Shown here in pieces: positions 1 to 5,410 of a stretch of DNA of 9,915 bases. How positions within the stretch are numbered: position 1 is the first letter of the stretch; every line of letters starts with the position of its first letter. The notes beneath the pieces were generated by a model, which did not search any database, was not told the DNA's origin, and worked only from the letters and a program-made list of their open reading frames with translations. The DNA is taken from NCBI GenBank assembly GCA_015521275.1, contig WAOJ01000097.1, forward strand, positions 1 through 9,915, written 5' to 3'. This DNA comes from Desulfurococcales archaeon. GTDB lineage: Archaea > Thermoproteota > Thermoprotei_A > Sulfolobales > Ignicoccaceae. Both the position numbers and the translations under genes were made by a program.

Positions 1-464
1 CCCTTTATCTTTACTCCTCCCACGGGCAAGACCTCTCCTCCGAGCCCTATCATTCCCGTCATGGCCGGATGCTTGTCACACTTCAGTCCCAAGATGTTTA
101 GCAAGGTCAAGGTAGAGGCTAAGGCGCTCCCGCTGGGGCCCGCAGCCCTCAAAGTTACGTTATTGCCTATGTCTCCCAAGTAATACATGAAGTCCAAGGA
201 AGTGAAGGGAACCCCGCTCACTATGCTAGCTGCCACTGCCGCTCCGCCCATGGAGCCTTGGAAGTCCGAGCCCAGCAAGGGCCCTCCGACGAAGACCCTC
301 CCGTAGCCCATGACGACTGCTGCGCTCAAGTTTGAGAGTGCTCCGGAGTTCTTTCCAACCACTGCCGGCGCGAAGCCCCAGTAGCCCGTCGGCAACGAGT
401 ACAGCGATAACGAGTAAGCTATCGCTACGAGCCCTATCGCTAAGAGGAGCAGCCCTTTCTTCAC
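1..464 (-). CDS. Secreted or membrane-anchored Lon-type (S16) serine protease, N-terminal part
   Basis: The reading frame opens with GTG at 464 and runs off the left edge; 154 codons are visible. An in-frame TAG lies eleven codons upstream and no other ATG, GTG or TTG lies between, so GTG is the only possible start. GGTGG just upstream can serve as ribosome binding site. Residues 2-25 form a Lys-Lys plus hydrophobic signal or anchor segment. Residues 105-154 match the Lon proteolytic core: RAAGPSGSALAS places the catalytic Ser at 111, followed by MTGMIGLGGEVLPVGGVKIK with the partner Lys at 152, giving the Ser-Lys dyad. No AAA+ ATPase domain precedes it, which fits the archaeal ATP-independent S16 proteins (COG1750 type, from memory). 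It probably cleaves proteins outside the membrane. It follows the MFS gene by 39 nt and may be co-transcribed with it. The C-terminal part is not visible. Confidence 0.85.
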   Translation of the reverse strand, partial: MKKGLLLLAIGLVAIAYSLSLYSLPTGYWGFAPAVVGKNSGALSNLSAAVVMGYGRVFVGGPLLGSDFQGSMGGAAVAASIVSGVPFTSLDFMYYLGDIGNNVTLRAAGPSGSALASTLTLLNILGLKCDKHPAMTGMIGLGGEVLPVGGVKIK

Positions 465-503
465 GCGACCACCGGGCTTGGAATGCCTTAAGGACTATAA
501 TCC

Positions 504-1592
504 TCACCGTGAGGCGCTGGAGGCCTTCCACAAGAGGAAGGAAGATGCTAACCCCATTAAGGCTATCAATATTAGGTCATAGCTTCCAGGAATGCCTAAG
601 GCTTCCGTATACTTGTACAAGGCCCCTCCTATTATCGGGCCTATTGCGTTCCCCAAGCCGAACATGGACTGCCTCCTGCCAAACTCCCTAGTGCCGGAAG
701 AGAGCTGGGCTTGAGCTGCCTTAGAAGCGCTGACCGAAAGCATCGCGCCGAGTCTCCCCAAGGTCAAGAGGGCTATGAGCGTTAAGGGGTCCCTCACGAA
801 CGCTATTATTATTAATACTATGCTCTGGAAGGCCTTGAGGACGGAGGATAAGTGGAGCTTCTTGCTGGCACTCATCAAGTCTATCCTTCCAGCGACCAGT
901 AAGCTGACGGTCAAAGTGACCAAGCCCGGAACCCCTCCCACGGCCGAGAAGATTAAAGGCGAGGCCGAGACGTATTGAAGCACATAAGCCGAGAATATTG
1001 GTCCCCTCATTCCCAAAGCCAAGCCGTTGAGGAAGGCCACAGCGTACAAGAGCCTCATGACCTTCCTTCCCTTTTTGCTCAGCTTACCCTTTACCTCGTT
1101 CTTTTTTACGAAGAACGGTATAGCCGTTAAGGGCAAAACGAAAATTACCGGCTCCTTCGGCCACCCCAAGACCGCTCCGGCGAATATGCTGCCCAAGGAG
1201 AAGCCCAAGTTGCTGGAGGCGTTGAGTTGGACCAAGCCCTTAGTTCCCCTCTTAGCAGCTCCCATCTCTATGGAAGGCCATATGAACCCGCTCCCCAAGC
1301 CTTGTAAAGCCCTTGAAAGGGCCAAGGTTGGGAAGTTCCAGCTTAATAGGACCCCTAATGTTCCCAAGGATATTAGAGCTGAGCCCGCCTTCGGCTTGCC
1401 TCCCCACCAGCTCGCCAAGGTTCTCGACAACATAAATGCGGTGTTTATTGCTCCTAACTCCAAGGCTATTCTTTGGGCGGGAACCTTATTGCTAATGGGT
1501 ATTCCCTTAAATGAGAGCAACATGTAGGGTATTGAGATCATTATCGCTGAAGCGATGAAAGCTATAGAGAAGGCGGCTATCTCCTCTCTCAA
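504..1592 (-). CDS. Major facilitator superfamily (MFS) transporter
   Basis: A 362-aa, highly hydrophobic protein with about 11-12 predicted membrane segments, slightly short for an MFS carrier (usually about 380-420). The central motif SRALQGLGSGFIWPSIEM (near residues 93-110) is the typical MFS TM4-TM5 signature R-x-LQG-x-G-x-G-x-x-x-P. A basic cytoplasmic loop (KKNEVKGKLSKKGRKV, around 167-182) separates the two six-helix halves, and the second half has a glycine-rich GLGNAIGPIIGGALY segment. The start is TTG at 1592, with GGGAG 4 nt upstream; internal ATG codons near residues 18 and 24 are possible but would trim the first helix. The substrate cannot be read from the sequence. An H/ACA-like RNA ends about 30 nt upstream, and the S16 protease follows 39 nt downstream. 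Confidence 0.85.
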   Translation of the reverse strand: MREEIAAFSIAFIASAIMISIPYMLLSFKGIPISNKVPAQRIALELGAINTAFMLSRTLASWWGGKPKAGSALISLGTLGVLLSWNFPTLALSRALQGLGSGFIWPSIEMGAAKRGTKGLVQLNASSNLGFSLGSIFAGAVLGWPKEPVIFVLPLTAIPFFVKKNEVKGKLSKKGRKVMRLLYAVAFLNGLALGMRGPIFSAYVLQYVSASPLIFSAVGGVPGLVTLTVSLLVAGRIDLMSASKKLHLSSVLKAFQSIVLIIIAFVRDPLTLIALLTLGRLGAMLSVSASKAAQAQLSSGTREFGRRQSMFGLGNAIGPIIGGALYKYTEALGIPGSYDLILIALMGLASSFLLWKASSASR

Positions 1593-1621
1593 GGCTCCCG
1601 GCTTTGGGGGAAAGGAGGGGC

Positions 1622-1700
1622 TATTGTACCCCGCCCCTGACCCTCCGGCTCATCGCCCGGTACACCGGCCTCGCCGGAGTTCTCTCAAGCGGGGCTGTAC
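1622..1700 (-). ncRNA. H/ACA box guide sRNA candidate (single hairpin with kink-turn)
   Basis: The minus-strand transcript of this gap folds like a one-hairpin archaeal H/ACA RNA. Lower stem: CCCCGC (1694-1689) with GCGGGG (1634-1629), 6 bp, plus a possible outer G1695-U1628 wobble. Pocket: 5' side UUGAGAGAA (1688-1680), 3' side GGUCAGGG (1642-1635). Upper stem: CUCCGGC (1679-1673) with GCCGGAG (1649-1643), 7 bp. Above it lies a kink-turn: tandem G.A pairs (1672-1671 with 1651-1650), the three-nucleotide bulge GAU (1654-1652), and an apical stem CCGG-UGUA-CCGG. The box ACA (1627-1625) follows 15 nt after the upper stem, matching the 14-16 nt rule for the family. It should assemble with L7Ae, Cbf5, Nop10 and Gar1 to isomerise a uridine in rRNA or tRNA. 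The predicted target shape is GACC-U-N-UUCUC; I do not recognise it. Confidence 0.75.
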
Positions 1701-1715
1701 TCGGTTAGTCAAGCT

Positions 1716-2015
1716 TCAAAATAAGATTTCGCGCTCCACCACCTTTTCTCCGAACATAGCGGTTATGCTCGCCCCGATGGGCTCCACTTCCATGTCGAAC
1801 TTTAGCACGTCGTTGGCCTTCAGCTCCTTCCTCTCAGCCAAGAGTTCCTTTGTCTTCATCCTAACCACCTTGTTCCCCGGGACGGTTGCAGTCACGTAGT
1901 ATTCTCCTTCGAGCTTGATTAGGTAAGCGTCGCACTCAGCCTTTAACAACAACGAACTGCCGTCCTTACAGATCTCCAAGCACTCGACCCTTTCGCACTT
2001 CAAAGGGTTTAGCAC
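1716..2015 (-). CDS. Hypothetical 99-aa protein, function unknown
   Basis: I do not recognise a family. The protein has 99 residues, no membrane segment, and alternating hydrophobic/charged runs that suggest a small beta-rich fold (for example YYVTATVPGNKVVRMKTKEL and LKFDMEVEPIGASITAMF). Four cysteines cluster in the first 28 residues (C7, C12, C16, C28), which could bind metal or form disulfides, though they are not in a classical CxxC pair. The start is GTG at 2015. A TATA box centred about 25 nt upstream places the transcript start essentially at the start codon, so the mRNA is probably leaderless. The gene sits between two guide-RNA candidates on the same strand. A real gene is supported by the promoter position and the archaeal-like codon use. 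Confidence 0.65.
   Translation of the reverse strand: MLNPLKCERVECLEICKDGSSLLLKAECDAYLIKLEGEYYVTATVPGNKVVRMKTKELLAERKELKANDVLKFDMEVEPIGASITAMFGEKVVEREILF
1717..1724 (-). promoter_or_regulatory. TATA-like box for the H/ACA sRNA
   Basis: The minus strand reads TTATTTTG here, overlapping the last codons and stop of the 99-aa ORF. Its centre (about 1720) lies about 26 nt upstream of 1694, where the sRNA lower stem begins. This is the usual archaeal TATA-to-start distance. It is inferred from spacing and base composition only. Confidence 0.4.
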
Positions 2016-2035
2016 CGCCTAACCTATCCTACCAA

Positions 2036-2045
2036 GGTTTATAGG
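2036..2045 (-). promoter_or_regulatory. TATA box for the 99-aa ORF (leaderless promoter)
   Basis: The minus strand reads CCTATAAACC (2045-2036), close to the archaeal TATA consensus. The centre is about 25 nt upstream of the GTG at 2015, which predicts a leaderless mRNA. It begins where the C/D box sRNA ends, so the sRNA 3' end and this promoter overlap by a couple of bases. Confidence 0.6.
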
Positions 2046-2098
2046 TCAAGGAGAGAAGACTCATCACCCTTCAGGAGACCGTCGTTATTTCATCCCTC
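2044..2098 (-). ncRNA. C/D box guide sRNA, D' guide predicted to target 23S rRNA near position 2590
   Basis: The minus-strand RNA shows, in order: box C GGGAUGA (2096-2090, one change from RUGAUGA), a 15-nt guide (2089-2075), box D' CUGA (2074-2071), the 3-nt spacer AGG, box C' GUGAUGA (2067-2061, perfect), an 11-nt guide GUCUUCUCUCC (2060-2050) and box D UUGA (2049-2046, variant of CUGA). Flanking bases can close a short AGG/CCU terminal stem. Order, spacing and total length (about 55 nt) fit archaeal C/D sRNAs, which assemble with L7Ae, Nop5 and fibrillarin to 2'-O-methylate RNA. The guide next to D' contains ACGACGGUCU, complementary to AGACCGUCGU, the conserved archaeal/eukaryotic LSU rRNA stretch just before A2602. 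The fifth-nucleotide rule points to C2590 (E. coli numbering). It starts at the stop codon of the MscS gene, so it may be cut from that mRNA. Confidence 0.8.
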
Positions 2099-2855
2099 AG
2101 CGGCTCATGAGGGCGTGCTCAACCCTCACTTCGAAGCTCAAGCCCTTCTCCTCCAGAGCCTTCCTCAACTTCGAAGCCAAAGTCTTTATAATAGTTGAGG
2201 TCACCTCATAATTACCCAAGCCGTACATAACTTCGTACTCGATGTACGAATTGGTTATTGTTCTCACCTTAACCTTTGGCTCTATTACGCTGTACCTCTT
2301 GGTTGCCATTACTGCATTCATCACTATATCTTCTATCTCGTTCAGCTCCACTCCATGCTTCAAGCCTACCTTTATTTGCAACGTAAAGGGCAAGGACTTG
2401 CTGGGGATCCTTATGGGCTCCGAACTAACCAAGGGGTTAGGGACCCTTATTACCTCTTCGTGCTCTCCCCTCAGCTCCACGAAGAAAGGCGTTATCCTCT
2501 TAACCCAACCCCTTATGCCCCTAGTGAGTATCACGAACTCTCCGACGCTTAATGCCCTAGAGACGACCAACTGATAGTAGGCTATCAAGTTCTTTATTAT
2601 CTCGTGGAGAACCACGGGTATGATCACTATGGAAGCTATTAAGAGGAAAGCGAGAGCTGAAGAGGATATGATACCAACTATTAAGCCAACTATTATCATG
2701 GAGACGAAGACGTAGTTTATCAAGTGCTGGAGCTCTTTGCTACTCACGACAGTTACTACTTGCCTCTCAACCATTTCCTTCAGAAGCCTGTACCTTAGGT
2801 ACAGATACAAGGTGGTAGTAACTATTAGATATAACGCCAAGGCGAGCACGTTCAA
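2097..2855 (-). CDS. MscS-family small mechanosensitive-type channel
   Basis: A 252-aa membrane protein. Hydrophobic segments lie near residues 2-20, 45-65 and 67-88. The pore-lining helix and the beta-domain typical of MscS follow: LSVGEFVILTRGIRGWVKRI (around 102-121), then FFVELRGEHEEVIRVPNPLV with the family's V-x-x-PN turn. The C-terminal 90 residues form the alpha/beta cage domain. The length matches minimal MscS proteins (about 250-290). Such channels open on membrane tension to release ions and small solutes; that this one gates on tension is inferred. The start is TTG at 2855, 4 nt after the stop of the RCK gene, and GAGGTGA overlapping that stop is a good ribosome binding site. Translational coupling with the RCK gene is likely. 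No ATG start is available at the N-terminus. Confidence 0.85.
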   Translation of the reverse strand: MNVLALALYLIVTTTLYLYLRYRLLKEMVERQVVTVVSSKELQHLINYVFVSMIIVGLIVGIISSSALAFLLIASIVIIPVVLHEIIKNLIAYYQLVVSRALSVGEFVILTRGIRGWVKRITPFFVELRGEHEEVIRVPNPLVSSEPIRIPSKSLPFTLQIKVGLKHGVELNEIEDIVMNAVMATKRYSVIEPKVKVRTITNSYIEYEVMYGLGNYEVTSTIIKTLASKLRKALEEKGLSFEVRVEHALMSR

Positions 2856-2859
2856 GCTC

Positions 2860-3522
2860 TCACCTCAAGGCGTCCTCCACTTCGTCCTCCTTCCCTTGGG
2901 GTACTAGGAGTATCAATAAGTGACCCGTCTCTATTACTAAATCGTCTTCCGGTTCCAAGAACCTTTTTCCGTCAAATACGGCCAAGATCATGACGTCTTC
3001 GGGAAGCACGCTCTTCACCTCTGCCAACTTCATTCCCACTATCTTGTCTCCGGGACTCACCGCTAGGGTATATATGGTATATTTGCCGCTCAAGATGTTT
3101 ACTATGGGTACCAGGGAGTACTTCCCCTCTATGTAGTCAACGACCAAGTTGGCAGCTATAACTGGAGAAGGCAAGCTTAACTCCGCCAGTCCCAAAGTAG
3201 AAATTAGATCCGAGGCCTTGCTGCTCCTAGTTATTACTATTATCCTCCCCACTCCGTATTCCTTTGCTATAGCGGCCACGAACAAGTTAACCTCATCTCT
3301 GTCCGTCGCCGCTATTACAGCATCGAAGCTCTGGAGCTCTATCTCTTCATAAAGAGATGGGTCCGTGGCGTCCCTATGGAGGACCATTACGTCTGCCTCG
3401 TTGCTCAGAGCCGTACACTTCGCTTCATCCTTGTCTACCGCTACTATGTCGTGACCCCTCTTGCTCAAGTTTATTGCTATGTGCCTTCCCAGCTCTCCTA
3501 TTCCAACTATTAATATCTTCAA
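2860..3522 (-). CDS. trkA: TrkA/KtrA-type RCK-domain regulator of ion transport
   Basis: A 220-aa soluble protein with the two-domain RCK layout. RCK_N (1-135) begins MKILIVGIGELG, a Rossmann GxGxxG loop (G7, G9, G12), with the acidic residue ending strand 2 at D30 (VAVDKD), typical of NAD(H) binding, and the HRDATDPS segment seen in TrkA proteins. RCK_C (about 140-218) contains SPGDKIVGMKLAEVK and a ligand-type beta fold. These proteins form rings on the cytoplasmic side of K+ transporters and channels and gate them in response to nucleotides. No TrkH/KtrB-like pore is encoded in the window; the neighbours are an MscS-like channel 4 nt downstream and a small membrane protein 1 nt upstream. 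The start is TTG at 3522 with GGTGG ahead of it. The gene symbol reflects family only. Confidence 0.88.
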   Translation of the reverse strand: MKILIVGIGELGRHIAINLSKRGHDIVAVDKDEAKCTALSNEADVMVLHRDATDPSLYEEIELQSFDAVIAATDRDEVNLFVAAIAKEYGVGRIIVITRSSKASDLISTLGLAELSLPSPVIAANLVVDYIEGKYSLVPIVNILSGKYTIYTLAVSPGDKIVGMKLAEVKSVLPEDVMILAVFDGKRFLEPEDDLVIETGHLLILLVPQGKEDEVEDALR

Positions 3523-3523
3523 A

Positions 3524-3826
3524 CTACCACCCCAGCGCTTGGGCAGAAAGGAGTAACGACCAAAGCAAATAGAGATATGGCTTCTTGACCACTTCCAAGT
3601 TCTTCATGACCAAAATTAACATCGTTATGTAGCTTATTAGGGCGAAGGGTTCTAGCATTAAGTATTGTAGGAGGTATGCTGCCAAAACCAAATGGAAGCC
3701 CGTTACGTATGCAAGAGCGAAGGCCTTCTCGTTCTTAAGCTTCCCTTCCAAGAACTTCCATATTACTGGTGCTAAAGAGTAAGTGTAGAGGACGTTTGCC
3801 GAAAGTAAGAACTCCCACGCCCTCAA
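3524..3826 (-). CDS. Small membrane protein, unknown function
   Basis: One hundred residues, almost entirely hydrophobic, with three or four predicted membrane helices (about 5-25, 36-58, 60-76 and 82-98) separated by short Lys/Glu-rich loops (EGKLKNEK around 27-34, KNLEVVKK around 75-82). I recognise no family. The TTG start at 3826 overlaps the TGA stop of the phosphoesterase (shared TTGA), and the TAG stop is one base from the TTG of the RCK gene. The gene is therefore almost certainly co-translated with both. The position suggests a membrane subunit or partner of the RCK regulator or the MscS channel, but that is inference. Confidence 0.75.
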   Translation of the reverse strand: MRAWEFLLSANVLYTYSLAPVIWKFLEGKLKNEKAFALAYVTGFHLVLAAYLLQYLMLEPFALISYITMLILVMKNLEVVKKPYLYLLWSLLLSAQALGW

Positions 3827-4512
3827 CGTATCAGCCTGCTTTGGAGGGCTATCCTAACGCTTGTAGGCTTACCCCTCGCGGGGAGCGCTACGTTATATAT
3901 CGTTAGAGATCCGATGTGAACGAAGGCCACCCTGCCCTTGTGGGCGTGGCCGTGGATGGCCAGCTTAACTCCTTCCTCCTTCAAGACCGTCTCAACCCTT
4001 GGGTCCCCCAAGTAGGGCCAGATCCTCCTCTCTTCCCCTACCAAGGTCCTCCAAGTGGGGGCGTAGTGGCTCATGTATATTACGTTTGGGCACTCCTTCT
4101 TGGCCTCCCTTATCAGCTCTCGAACCACTTCGGGCTTCCTCTTGTATTCCTCCTCGACCTCCGGCAGGAACTTCCTCTGCCAAGAGGTAGGCTTGAGTAA
4201 GGAGCCTCTGCTGCCGACTATAGCTAAACACCCCTTCCCGAAGCTAAAGGTCTTGTACTCGTCGTTTAGCCAAATGACCTCCGGATAGGCCTTCCTAAAC
4301 TCCTCCTCCCTCTCCCTATACTCCTCGTTCCCGAAGACGGCAACTATTACGTCACTGAAGCTCTTGGCAAATTCCACTACGGGCTTCAAGTTCTTCACTT
4401 CTGAGCGGTCCACCAAATCTCCAGCCATGAGTACCAAAGAGAAGTTCCCGGAGGCCTTCAGCAAGTTCAAGTACTTCGGCGAGTGGACGTCAGAGAACGC
4501 TAGGGCAAACAT
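3823..4512 (-). CDS. Calcineurin-like metallophosphoesterase
   Basis: With ATG at 4512 the protein is 229 aa and begins MFALAFSDVHSP, so the first metal-binding motif (D8-x-H10) sits at the N-terminus, as in this family. The other motifs follow in order: GD (G31-D32), GNEE (61-64), SH (S148-H149) and GHAH (H189, H191). These ligate two metal ions for phosphoester hydrolysis; the natural substrate cannot be told. GNEE replaces the usual GNHD/E, so the catalytic histidine of that motif is missing. The frame stays open upstream to 4725, but that stretch is antisense to the plus-strand gene and reads as an artefact hydrophobic tail. The gene heads the operon with the small membrane protein, the RCK regulator and the MscS channel. 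Confidence 0.85.
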   Translation of the reverse strand: MFALAFSDVHSPKYLNLLKASGNFSLVLMAGDLVDRSEVKNLKPVVEFAKSFSDVIVAVFGNEEYREREEEFRKAYPEVIWLNDEYKTFSFGKGCLAIVGSRGSLLKPTSWQRKFLPEVEEEYKRKPEVVRELIREAKKECPNVIYMSHYAPTWRTLVGEERRIWPYLGDPRVETVLKEEGVKLAIHGHAHKGRVAFVHIGSLTIYNVALPARGKPTSVRIALQSRLIR

Positions 4513-4541
4513 ATCTCGTACCCAGTTCTTACAAGCCTTCC

Positions 4542-4552
4542 ACAAAAAATAG
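4542..4552. promoter_or_regulatory. AT-rich core promoter shared by two divergent genes
   Basis: The run acaaaaaatag is the only strongly AT-rich spot in the 91-bp divergent gap. Read on the minus strand it gives TATTTTTTG, about 36 nt from the phosphoesterase ATG, so a leader of about 10 nt. Read on the plus strand it gives a weak TATA about 56 nt from the ATG at 4604, so a leader of about 30 nt that carries the Shine-Dalgarno sequence. Placement is inferred. Confidence 0.4.
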
Positions 4553-4592
4553 CTCCCGCCCAAACATATGAGCCGTCGCTGCGCTCCTTGAG

Positions 4593-4599
4593 GGAGGTG
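4593..4599 (+). promoter_or_regulatory. Shine-Dalgarno site of the zinc-site protein gene
   Basis: GGAGGTG lies 4 nt before ATG 4604 and 7 nt before the second, adjacent ATG 4607. It is among the strongest ribosome binding sites in the window. It fits either ATG; the second has the more usual spacing. Confidence 0.7.
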
Positions 4600-4603
4600 C
4601 CAA

Positions 4604-5410
4604 ATGATGGCTAAGAAGAAAGCGAAGGCCAGTACGAAGAAGAAGAAAAAGAAGAGTTCAGTTAGGAGGAGGACGTGGGACCCCTTCGAGGTGGCGGAGA
4701 AGCTGGCTCCGACGGTAGCAACCATGTTAGGCTTAGACTCGTTGGGCTTGAGCGAGGATCAGACGGTGGAGCTGTTGAGGGATCTTTTGGTAATGATGAT
4801 GGGTGACAGGGTAACAAAGCCCAAGCCGGAGGTGCTGGTAAATGCTATAAAGAGGAACGAGAGCAAGGCGTTCGCAATAATAGCCTCTAAGCTGTTGGAA
4901 ATAATTCCGGAAGGGCAGCTAACGCCGGAGCAAGCGGAGTTCGCCATGGCCTACATAGGTCCTTTTGCGATAAGGTTTGCTCCGAGGCTGTACAGGGAAG
5001 CCAAGAGGTTGGGCTTGGACTTGGGCCCCCTGCAAGCTGCTTGGGAGGAGGCTTGGAGGCTCGCCGGCGAGGAGGGGCCAGTTGGTAATTGCCCTAGGTG
5101 TGGCTTCAGAGCGGTTGCCCCGGACTGGACTTGTATGGTCTGTAGCAAGACTCTGAACGATAAAGAAATTAGGATGGCTACTGACTTCGAAACCAAGTTC
5201 GAGGAATTCTTGGAAAACGCGGAGTGTAAGGAGCTGAAGGAACTCTTGGATAAAGGGTCCGTCTTTGTTGGCCACAGCTCCATAAACTTGAGCAGGCAGA
5301 GCAAGTGGGACATAGAGGTTTATTTGAACAAGGAAGAAAAGGCCAAGGCGAAGGAAGCTTTCAAGAGGAAGTGCACCAAGGACGTAAGCTCGATACTCAA
5401 GAAGCTCTGA
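4604..5410 (+). CDS. Lysine-tailed protein with a four-cysteine zinc site, unknown function
   Basis: This is the only plus-strand gene of the window: 268 aa from the tandem start ATGATG. Residues 3-23 are a strongly basic tail (KKKAKASTKKKKKK then RRR). Residues 25-155 are predicted mostly helical. C163-P-R-C166 with C177-M-V-C180 forms a CxxC-x10-CxxC site that most likely binds one zinc ion, as in zinc ribbons. A charged C-terminus (KEEKAKAKEAFKRK) follows. The basic tail plus zinc site suggest nucleic-acid or ribosome binding, but no domain is recognised and this is inference. The 3' end overlaps the convergent COG1325-type gene by 14 nt. Codon use matches the neighbours, so there is no sign of recent transfer. 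Confidence 0.8.
   Translation: MMAKKKAKASTKKKKKKSSVRRRTWDPFEVAEKLAPTVATMLGLDSLGLSEDQTVELLRDLLVMMMGDRVTKPKPEVLVNAIKRNESKAFAIIASKLLEIIPEGQLTPEQAEFAMAYIGPFAIRFAPRLYREAKRLGLDLGPLQAAWEEAWRLAGEEGPVGNCPRCGFRAVAPDWTCMVCSKTLNDKEIRMATDFETKFEEFLENAECKELKELLDKGSVFVGHSSINLSRQSKWDIEVYLNKEEKAKAKEAFKRKCTKDVSSILKKL

Noticed and set aside
226..531. 101-codon minus-strand ORF
   Set aside because: It overlaps the clear S16 protease frame and the end of the MFS gene, is Arg/Ser/Gly-rich, and has no family resemblance.
866..892. TTGATGA box-C-like sequence on the minus strand inside the MFS gene; a similar GTGATGA at 2315-2321 inside the MscS gene
   Set aside because: No CUGA box at suitable distance and no second box pair; both are ordinary codons.
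1593..1715. Possible tRNA in the structured gap
   Set aside because: No T-loop GGTTCRA or anticodon arm can be drawn on either strand; the fold fits an H/ACA RNA much better.
4584..4596. Small hairpin over the Shine-Dalgarno of the plus-strand gene (CTCC/GGAG)
   Set aside because: Only 4 bp with a 5-nt loop; expected by chance near any GGAG.
4513..4725. N-terminal extension of the phosphoesterase with a poly-Phe hydrophobic stretch resembling a membrane anchor
   Set aside because: It is the antisense of the lysine tail (AAG/AAA codons) of the plus-strand gene; the metal-binding motif and ATG at 4512 give a normal family N-terminus.
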